Positions 6,577 through 11,618 of a DNA stretch of 11,618 nucleotides are shown in pieces. The position numbers and the translations under genes were made by a program. Source of the stretch: Candidatus Methanomethylophilaceae archaeon (GTDB taxonomy: Archaea; Thermoplasmatota; Thermoplasmata; Methanomassiliicoccales; Methanomethylophilaceae); NCBI GenBank assembly GCA_013329105.1, contig DUKW01000079.1, positions 1 through 11,618 of the forward strand. Direction: 5' to 3'. The first letter of the stretch is position 1, and each line of letters opens with the position of its first letter. The notes under the pieces are model-generated. The model was not told the DNA's origin. It saw only the letters and a list, made by a program, of their open reading frames with translations, and made no database searches.

Positions 6577-6592
6577 TGGGTTAGCGATTCAA

Positions 6593-7663
6593 ATGGACCT
6601 GGAAGAAAGATTTCGTATTCTGACCAGGAACGTCGAGGAACTGGTGACCGAAGACGAGCTTAGAGGACTACTGTCTAAGTTATCATCTAAGAACAGTCCA
6701 AGGGCCTATATCGGTTTCGAGCCATCGGGTCTAGTGCATATTGGTTGGTTGATAAGTGCCTCTAAGATACGTGACCTTGTAGATGCCGGCTTTCAAGTCA
6801 CCGTATTCTGGGCAGATTGGCATGCATATATCAATGATAAATTAGGCGGGGACATCGATAATATTCGTACCTGCGCTCGCTACATGGAAGATTGCTTCGA
6901 GGCATTAGGGGTACCAAGGGATAAAGTTGAATACCGTTACGCTAGCGATATATTGAACGATATGAGATATTGGGAAAAAGTAATAAAGATAGCCAAGGTC
7001 ACTTCCCTGTCGCGTGTCAGGAGGGCCATGACGATAATGGGTCGTTCTGAGGATGACGCCGAATTGGACTCCTCTAAATTGTTCTATCCTATACTCCAGG
7101 CGGCAGACATTTTTGCCATGGAAATAGATTTGGCATATTCCGGGATGGACCAGAGAAGAGCCCATATGCTTGCACGTGACGCCGCAGAGAAATTGGGATG
7201 GAATAAGCCTATTGCAATGCATACACCACTGCTCCCAGGTCTTAGGGGTGGCAATCGTATGGACCCTGCATCTGGAAAGATGTCTAAGAGTGATCCTGAC
7301 AGTGGTATTATGATACATGATTCCTTTGAAGACATCAAAAGGAAACTGAGGAAAGCGTACTGCCCTCCTGAAAGAGAAGAAGAGGACCGTAACCCGGTGT
7401 TGATGCTTTACCGTTTAGTTCTGTTCCCACGTTTGGAAAGGATAAAAATATCAAGACCTGAAAAGTTCGGCGGCTCCATCTGTTATGATGATTACACTTC
7501 CCTAAGAGAAGATTATTTCTCGGGCGAGTTGCATCCTGCTGATCTCAAAGATAGTGCGGCTCTTTGCTTAGCATTAATATTGGCCCCCGTGAAAGAGTAT
7601 TTCGATTCAAAACCAGAGAATTACGAGAGCCTAAAAGAAGTCCTAAGATCCTTAGGTCGCTGA
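6593..7663 (+). CDS. tyrS: Tyrosyl-tRNA synthetase, archaeal type
   Basis: Charges tRNA-Tyr with tyrosine in the cytoplasm (class I synthetase). The class I signatures are HIGW at 49-52 (the HIGH position) and KMSKS at 229-233. Tyrosine-pocket residues known from the Methanocaldococcus jannaschii enzyme are conserved at a constant offset of about 7-14: Y39, Y165, Q169, D172 and Q187. Other family blocks are AYIGFEPSG (38-46), ADWHAY (74-79), MDQRRAHMLAR (185-195), RKAYCPP (253-259), RPEKFGG (288-294) and ELHPADLK (312-319). At 356 residues it is slightly longer than the shortest archaeal enzymes. It has its own TATA-like box with an overlapping palindrome. Its last 12 bases overlap the 3' end of the convergent DHH gene. 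Confidence 0.96.
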   Translation: MDLEERFRILTRNVEELVTEDELRGLLSKLSSKNSPRAYIGFEPSGLVHIGWLISASKIRDLVDAGFQVTVFWADWHAYINDKLGGDIDNIRTCARYMEDCFEALGVPRDKVEYRYASDILNDMRYWEKVIKIAKVTSLSRVRRAMTIMGRSEDDAELDSSKLFYPILQAADIFAMEIDLAYSGMDQRRAHMLARDAAEKLGWNKPIAMHTPLLPGLRGGNRMDPASGKMSKSDPDSGIMIHDSFEDIKRKLRKAYCPPEREEEDRNPVLMLYRLVLFPRLERIKISRPEKFGGSICYDDYTSLREDYFSGELHPADLKDSAALCLALILAPVKEYFDSKPENYESLKEVLRSLGR

Positions 7664-8608
7664 ATCACGAATTTCCCTGAAGAATGACATGGTTTTCTGC
7701 ATGCACATATGTAAGATGGCCTCTACATCTCCTACTCCCGTCATTCCTGCAGCACCTCCATGGCCTCCTCCCTCAGAGTCAGTCTCGCCTCCAAGTTCGT
7801 CCAGGAGACTGCCGAGATGTAGACCCCGTCGTACCATCTCTTGTGTACAGCGTGCACTAAGTCGAAAACGATCTTCTCTCTGCGAACCAACGAAAGCGAC
7901 ATCTGCACCAGCATTCAGGAGGGCTCTCGAGATCGAAGCCTCATATGAGCTCCCGTATGAAGTGGCCACTATAAAGTTGCCCACTCTATCAAAGCGGCTG
8001 CGTTGCATCCCCTTTAGTACGGCCGCCCTTTCTGAAATTCCCGTGTCTGCACGTGTTATCGCCAGTATCTCATCTATTGAGATGTTGTGCTCTTCCATCA
8101 ACGAAGCGAAACGGCGAAGAAGGGACGGATTCCCATATTGAAAATGACCGCTGTCTGTTAGCATTCCTACCATCAAGGCTATGGCCGACTCCCTATCTGT
8201 ACCCACTCCCGCCTCATCAAGCATCTCTGCGATGATCTCGGCACAGGAGACTTTCGAATCATCGCAGTAATAAATCATGCCCAACCAGCGGTCACTTGGA
8301 TGATGGTGGTCTATTATCATCGAGCCAGCAGGAATCTTGCTTACACCCTGTAATTGTTCCATGGACGAAGTGTCTACTATCACGGTCAATTCGTATTCTT
8401 CAGGACAAAAGCGATCGACTAGTTCTATGTTTAAACTCTTTTGGAGAGCCCTTCCGGAACGATCTAAGCCGTCAGGTGCATGGATGTCCGCCGGGGGTAA
8501 CATACGAGCGATGGCGTAGGCAGACCCTAATGCATCAGGATCTGCGTTACCATGAACTAAGATGATTTTTTTGCAGTCTTTTAGCAGAGAGATAAGTTCG
8601 TCGCTCAT
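7652..8608 (-). CDS. DHH/DHHA1 phosphoesterase (NrnA-like)
   Basis: A 318-residue member of the DHH superfamily of manganese-dependent phosphoesterases. Motifs appear in order: HGNADPDALGS (19-29), IVDTSS (77-82), IDHHHPSD (99-106, the DHH signature), MLTDSGHFQYGN (149-160), then a DHHA1 domain ending in GGGHGGAAG (280-288), which contacts the substrate. This architecture matches NrnA-type nano-RNase/pAp phosphatases, which degrade very short RNAs or pAp, and related archaeal enzymes that cut cyclic dinucleotide products. The exact substrate cannot be decided from sequence. There is no membrane segment and no RecJ-type extra domain. The ATG at 8608 has no SD; an AT-rich AAAATACC lies about 22 nt upstream, weaker than the other promoters here. 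The gene converges on tyrS. Confidence 0.9.
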   Translation of the reverse strand: MSDELISLLKDCKKIILVHGNADPDALGSAYAIARMLPPADIHAPDGLDRSGRALQKSLNIELVDRFCPEEYELTVIVDTSSMEQLQGVSKIPAGSMIIDHHHPSDRWLGMIYYCDDSKVSCAEIIAEMLDEAGVGTDRESAIALMVGMLTDSGHFQYGNPSLLRRFASLMEEHNISIDEILAITRADTGISERAAVLKGMQRSRFDRVGNFIVATSYGSSYEASISRALLNAGADVAFVGSQREDRFRLSARCTQEMVRRGLHLGSLLDELGGETDSEGGGHGGAAGMTGVGDVEAILHMCMQKTMSFFREIRDSAT

Positions 8609-8675
8609 GGGATCTGATGGATATGGGGTATTTTGTTGTTTTGGGTGTAAAAAGGGAAAGATGTTTGAGCGAAGA

Positions 8676-9971
8676 TTACTTTCTCATTCTTCTGCGTGTG
8701 CGACTTCCTTTAACTGTGGTGCCTACGCCCGTCAGGAGTATGTCCGATTTATAGAGTCTCACCGTTATGAAGACTGTCGCTAGGGCGAATATCGCTAGGT
8801 AGGCGATGCCGTAATACACAAGCTCCATGTTGCCCACCATTATGTTGTTGGTAGCCATCATAGGATGTGTGAATGGTATGGCGAACATCAGTGCCTGAAG
8901 AATGGGCGACAGGCTCTGGTAATCCGTAAACATCGTAACGAAGAACGGGATCAGAGCCAGGAAAGTGATAGGTATGGTGAGGCTCTGGGCGGCCTTGTAG
9001 TTCATTGCAAACGCTCCAAGTATCATACAAATGCCAAGGGCACAGACTATAGCCAAGACGACCATCAGGCCCACTAATGCAGTCTCAGCGGTTCCCATGC
9101 TTATACCAAACTCTGAGAGGTCCACGTCGCCTATCATGAGGTTGTCCATGTATATGTTCATTCCAACCATATATATTCCGGCGAAGACTAGGCCAACAAT
9201 AGCCGATCCCAGCAGTTTGCCGCTGACGATGACTGTTCGGTTAACGGGGAGGGTGAGCAGTGTCTCCAAGGTTTTGTTCTCTTTTTCTTGGCCCATGGAG
9301 GAAATTATGATGCCACCCAGCATGACGATTATTATCATAATGAGCATGGGCATGGTGAATGACTGGCTCTGAAGGAAGCCAGCCACGGTCTCAGGTCCCA
9401 AGCCGACAAGCTCCTTATCGCCAAGAAGAGTGGTTGAAGAATAAACAATGGGACTGGTTATATTTTCAGGGTCGAGGTCTGAACTCTCTTCTATCAGTGC
9501 GTAAGTCGTACTTCGGGATACCTCACTCAACATTATGTCCACAGGTGCGCTAGACATCGAACTGAAGATACCGGTCCCCTTCATATTCCAATAAACGGTA
9601 AGGTTACCCTTCTCTCCAGAACTTATGCTCTCGTTGTAGTCAGGGCCTATCACAATAAGAGCCATAGCCCCCCTTTCACGCACGACATCTAGACCTTCTT
9701 GCAAGTCGTTAATATCGTCGCTTTCGAATACGATGGAAGCGTTCATAGCGATTGCAGTATCATATATGATGGCAGAATACGTCTCGTTATCACCGTCCAG
9801 ATTTATTATGCCAATAACAGGTGATGCGCTGAGAGTATCCTCAACCGCTCCCCCTGTGAGATTGCCAATGGATGCAAAGATTATAGCCATGATCACTATC
9901 GGAATGACCGTGGCTGGTGTGAGAAGTTCGCGCACCTCCTTCTTAATTAGATGCCAGAGATGGCTGATCAT
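8676..9971 (-). CDS. ABC-2 type transporter permease (NatB/YhgE-like)
   Basis: The membrane subunit of an ABC exporter, 431 residues. One helix at about 21-41 is followed by an extracytoplasmic domain of roughly 160 residues (42-204) and then about six helices (near 205-226, 250-272, 298-320, 330-350, 355-372 and 385-405). The cytoplasmic segment EKENKTLETLLTLPVNR (229-245) is the conserved ABC-2 element that packs against the ATPase. The tail is highly basic (SRTRRRMRK). The start ATG overlaps the stop of the ATPase gene (ATGA, 9968-9971), with GGTGA just upstream, so translation is probably coupled. The topology resembles NatB, a sodium or multidrug exporter subunit, but the substrate is not predictable. 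Confidence 0.9.
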   Translation of the reverse strand: MISHLWHLIKKEVRELLTPATVIPIVIMAIIFASIGNLTGGAVEDTLSASPVIGIINLDGDNETYSAIIYDTAIAMNASIVFESDDINDLQEGLDVVRERGAMALIVIGPDYNESISSGEKGNLTVYWNMKGTGIFSSMSSAPVDIMLSEVSRSTTYALIEESSDLDPENITSPIVYSSTTLLGDKELVGLGPETVAGFLQSQSFTMPMLIMIIIVMLGGIIISSMGQEKENKTLETLLTLPVNRTVIVSGKLLGSAIVGLVFAGIYMVGMNIYMDNLMIGDVDLSEFGISMGTAETALVGLMVVLAIVCALGICMILGAFAMNYKAAQSLTIPITFLALIPFFVTMFTDYQSLSPILQALMFAIPFTHPMMATNNIMVGNMELVYYGIAYLAIFALATVFITVRLYKSDILLTGVGTTVKGSRTRRRMRK

Positions 9972-10687
9972 CCTCTCACCACCTTTATGAACACCTCTTC
10001 GATGTTGTTTGCCGAGTATTCTTTTTTCAATTCATCCGGGGCACCATCGGCAACGATTTTGCCCTTATCTATAAGTGCCACACGGTCACAGAGATACTCC
10101 ACCTCGAACATATTATGTGAAGAGAGTAGCACAGACGTACCTTCTTTGGAAAGATCTTTAATGATACCACGGATTTCAGTTGCGTTTATAACATCCAATC
10201 CTGAGGTCACTTCATCAAGGATTGCTAGTTTTGGCTGTGTCATTATGGCCCTAGCAATCAGAAGCCGGCGCATCATGCCTTTGGAATAGGTGTCCACCTT
10301 GCTGTCTATCCTCTCTCCTAAATTTGCTATTCCAACTCCGCGATCAACCATTTCTTTCTTAGTACTGCCTGAGGTGAAAAAGCCAGCAATGAATTCTAGA
10401 TATTGCCTTCCGGTGAGGTTTTTGTAAGCCCCCGCATCTTCAGGCAGATAGCTAATGATCTTACGGACCTCGTTCGGCTCTTCTGTTACACTCTTCCCAT
10501 ATACAGTCAGCTCCCCCGATGTTACAGTTAGTAAGGTGGAAATAACACGCAGCGTCGTGGTCTTACCAGCACCATTAGGTCCAATGAGACCAAAGATCTC
10601 ACCATCTTTAACATCGAAGCTGACGCCACCCACGGCCACATCGTTGCCGTAGGCTTTATACAGATCTTTGACTACCAATGCATCCAT
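9968..10687 (-). CDS. ABC transporter ATP-binding protein
   Basis: The ATPase partner of the downstream permease, 239 residues. Numbering from the chosen start: Walker A GPNGAGKT (36-43), LPED in the Q-loop region (81-84) with Glu where many ABC proteins have Gln, signature YSKGM (134-138), Walker B AILDE (155-159) followed by VTSGLD with Val in the usual Pro position, and the H-loop in SSHNM (189-193). The Glu variant is common in exporters of the NatA/Drr-like type, so the protein should be active. The frame is open to 10777, but the ATG at 10687 is preferred: GGAGAT lies 6 nt before it and the DALVVKDLYKAYG sequence is a normal ABC N-terminus. A palindrome and TATA-like box lie upstream. 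Confidence 0.94.
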   Translation of the reverse strand: MDALVVKDLYKAYGNDVAVGGVSFDVKDGEIFGLIGPNGAGKTTTLRVISTLLTVTSGELTVYGKSVTEEPNEVRKIISYLPEDAGAYKNLTGRQYLEFIAGFFTSGSTKKEMVDRGVGIANLGERIDSKVDTYSKGMMRRLLIARAIMTQPKLAILDEVTSGLDVINATEIRGIIKDLSKEGTSVLLSSHNMFEVEYLCDRVALIDKGKIVADGAPDELKKEYSANNIEEVFIKVVRG

Positions 10688-10706
10688 GCCGATATCTCCA
10701 TAGGTA

Positions 10707-10730
10707 TAACACCTGGCTGACCAGGTGGTA
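10707..10730. promoter_or_regulatory. Inverted repeat in the ABC transporter leader (candidate operator or RNA hairpin)
   Basis: On the plus strand CACCTGG-CTGA-CCAGGTG (10710-10727) has perfect 7-bp arms around four bases. Allowing one mismatch, the arms extend to 10 bp each (10707-10730). It falls a few bases downstream of the start site predicted from the TATA-like box at 10757-10763 and upstream of the SD at 10694-10699. It could bind a dimeric repressor or fold in the 5' leader. Confidence 0.45.
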
Positions 10731-10756
10731 CTACTCGTCAGTTGTAAAATATGTCC

Positions 10757-10763
10757 TTTATAT
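10757..10763 (-). promoter_or_regulatory. TATA-like box for the ABC transporter operon
   Basis: The minus strand reads ATATAAA within ACATATAAAGG. A start site about 26 nt downstream (near 10734) gives a leader of about 47 nt. A second AT-rich stretch (CATATTTTA, near 10744-10752) is an alternative that would place the start inside the palindrome. Confidence 0.4.
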
Positions 10764-10801
10764 GTACTTATGTTCAAAAAGTAGTAAACAAAGTAAGAGG
10801 T

Positions 10802-11161
10802 TTAGTCTGCCTGGTCGATATTACCAAGAGCCTTATTGATACTTTCCTGTAGGTTCTGGAACTTCTCCCGCAAGGTTTTTTCCTGGCGTTCCAAAGCCTT
10901 GATTCTGACTTCTAATGTTTCCTTACTGTCTTCCAGCTCAGTCTTGATCTTTCCTTTATCCTGAACTTTTATAAGCAGGGAGCCAACACTCTGATATATA
11001 TCGGAATCTTCCGGTGTCGCTGTTAGTTCCTCCAGGGTACGCTCCAGCTCTTTCAACTGGGCTTCCATCTGGAACTTTTGGCTGCTGACAGATTGTAACT
11101 GTTGTTGAATCTGTTGGAACTGCGCTATCTGATTCTGAAGTTGCGGACTAATGTCTTTCAT
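10802..11161 (-). CDS. pfdB: Prefoldin beta subunit
   Basis: A subunit of the archaeal prefoldin hexamer (two alpha, four beta), which holds unfolded proteins and passes them to the group II chaperonin. The 119 residues are the normal length. The N-terminal half (about 8-45) is a glutamine-rich coiled coil (QFQQIQQQLQS), the middle (about 48-75) forms the beta-hairpin region with YQSVGSLLIK, and the C-terminal coiled coil runs from about 76 to 112. The start ATG overlaps pcc1 by 14 nt and is preceded by GGGAAGAG at 11164-11171, an SD-like sequence. It is the last gene of the eL43-rpoP-pcc1-pfdB run; a short T5 tract (minus strand, 10776-10780) follows. Confidence 0.94.
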   Translation of the reverse strand: MKDISPQLQNQIAQFQQIQQQLQSVSSQKFQMEAQLKELERTLEELTATPEDSDIYQSVGSLLIKVQDKGKIKTELEDSKETLEVRIKALERQEKTLREKFQNLQESINKALGNIDQAD

Positions 11162-11396
11162 TTCTCTTCCCTACCAAACTATTAATGTCTTCTGTTATCT
11201 TAATCCATCCAATATACGAATTGAGAGCAGCCCTCAAAGCAGATATATCTTCCGCCTCAAACTCCAACATAAGTTCATTTCCGTCCACACGACCGTCGAC
11301 GCGGCTCCGGGGGACCTCCCTGCCCATCTCTGGGGACAGGGATCTTAGGACCGACTCATTATCATCAAAGGCCATTCTGAGGGTTGCCGTCAGCAT
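11148..11396 (-). CDS. pcc1: KEOPS complex subunit Pcc1
   Basis: Pcc1 dimerises and forms the platform for Kae1 in KEOPS, which makes the universal t6A modification at position 37 of ANN-decoding tRNAs. The 82 residues match the small Pcc1 fold. Visible features are an initial strand (LTATLRMAF), the SLSPEM segment near 19-24, a strand with LMLEFEAEDISALRAALNSY (42-61) and the helix that follows. The start ATG lies 8 nt after the rpoP stop, and the end overlaps pfdB by 14 nt. Its place between rpoP and pfdB is a known archaeal arrangement and supports the call, since short Pcc1 proteins are poorly conserved. Confidence 0.85.
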   Translation of the reverse strand: MLTATLRMAFDDNESVLRSLSPEMGREVPRSRVDGRVDGNELMLEFEAEDISALRAALNSYIGWIKITEDINSLVGKRNERH

Positions 11397-11404
11397 GATT
11401 GCAC

Positions 11405-11536
11405 TCAGCGACCTTTAAGCACCTTCTTGATGTTGGGTCTTTCTTTGTAGAAGATCTTTGATCCACACTTCTCACATTGCAGACCCAATGCATTGACGTT
11501 CCTGATGGGTTCGTTACATTTACCACATCTATACAA
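11405..11536 (-). CDS. rpoP: DNA-directed RNA polymerase subunit P (Rpo12)
   Basis: A 43-residue zinc-ribbon subunit of archaeal RNA polymerase, the counterpart of eukaryotic Rpb12. It has a CxxC pair at C4/C7 and a second at C21/C24, followed by the conserved KIFYKERP (27-34) and a basic tail (KKVLKGR). The start is a TTG at 11534-11536, decided by a strong SD: GAGGTGAT at 11543-11550, six bases upstream. No in-frame ATG or GTG exists between the upstream stop and this TTG. The gene sits 21 nt after the eL43 gene and 8 nt before pcc1. Confidence 0.93.
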   Translation of the reverse strand: MYRCGKCNEPIRNVNALGLQCEKCGSKIFYKERPNIKKVLKGR

Positions 11537-11542
11537 TTTTGC

Positions 11543-11550
11543 ATCACCTC
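11543..11550 (-). promoter_or_regulatory. Ribosome binding site that fixes the rpoP TTG start
   Basis: The minus strand reads GAGGTGAT, an 8-nt complement of the archaeal 16S rRNA 3' end, with a 6-nt gap to TTG. This is the clearest SD in the window and shows that the genome uses SD initiation inside operons. Confidence 0.75.
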
Positions 11551-11557
11551 TAGAATC

Positions 11558-11618
11558 TCATTTTTCTGGTACCTTAGAGATGGCTTTTCTTGTTACTGGG
11601 GTATAGGCCAAAGCCGCG
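11558..11618 (-). CDS. rpl37ae: Ribosomal protein eL43 (L37Ae), C-terminal fragment
   Basis: The minus strand is open from the window edge to TGA at 11558-11560, giving the tail AALAYTPVTRKAISKVPEK. The AYTPVT segment matches the end of the zinc-ribbon protein L37Ae of the large ribosomal subunit, which normally ends GGAYxPxTxxG followed by a basic tail. The zinc-binding part lies outside the window. Position directly before rpoP, as in many archaea, is the main support; only about 19 residues are visible. Confidence 0.7.
   Translation of the reverse strand, partial: AALAYTPVTRKAISKVPEK

Noticed and set aside
10688..10777. 30-residue N-terminal extension of the ABC ATPase
   Set aside because: It runs through the TATA-like box and palindrome, is unlike ABC N-termini, and a better SD-supported ATG lies at 10687.
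11365..11547. 60-codon minus-strand frame covering the rpoP region
   Set aside because: It is in the wrong frame; the adjacent frame encodes RpoP with both CxxC pairs and a well-spaced SD.
1..11618. Defence island, mobile element, CRISPR array or biosynthetic cluster
   Set aside because: No transposase, integrase, restriction, toxin-antitoxin or Cas-like gene, no spaced repeats, and the identified genes are housekeeping or common transport functions.

Overview
The window looks like ordinary chromosomal DNA from an archaeon, most likely a euryarchaeon. The evidence is an archaeal-type tyrosyl-tRNA synthetase, a prefoldin beta subunit, the KEOPS subunit Pcc1, RNA polymerase subunit P, the C-terminus of ribosomal protein eL43, an archaeal-type hypoxanthine phosphoribosyltransferase and an MJ1316/DUF504 protein. 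Many first genes have a TATA-like box about 26-28 nt before the start codon and no Shine-Dalgarno (SD) sequence, which suggests leaderless mRNAs. Operon-internal genes instead have SD sequences or overlap the gene before them. A Thermoplasmata-like lineage would fit this style, but I cannot prove the lineage from this window.

Layout: (1) 1-1735: the tail of an unidentified gene, an eight-helix orphan membrane protein (+), and a small membrane protein (-) whose 3' end overlaps it. (2) 1736-3226: a possible 59-codon small ORF and a TctA-family permease (-). (3) 3297-5521: a purine-salvage pair on the minus strand, adenine deaminase followed by hypoxanthine phosphoribosyltransferase, with a 4-nt stop/start overlap. 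Together they convert adenine to hypoxanthine and then to IMP. (4) 5522-7663: a plus-strand run of an MJ1316/DUF504 protein, a hexapeptide-repeat acyltransferase and tyrosyl-tRNA synthetase, each with its own promoter-like element. (5) 7652-8608: a DHH/DHHA1 phosphoesterase (-) whose 3' end overlaps tyrS. (6) 8676-10687: a two-gene ABC-2 type exporter (-), with a palindrome in its leader. (7) 10802-11618: a minus-strand information-processing cluster, eL43 - rpoP - pcc1 - pfdB.

I see no mobile element, CRISPR array, rRNA or tRNA, and no gene-free stretch longer than 300 bases. I do not see a clear new multi-gene system. The observations most worth checking are regulatory: a quasi-palindromic TATA box apparently shared by two divergent leaderless genes (near 5549), a perfect palindrome touching the tyrS TATA box (6561-6576), and a palindrome just after the predicted start of the ABC transporter mRNA (10707-10730). 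A permease gene sits just downstream of the purine-salvage pair.
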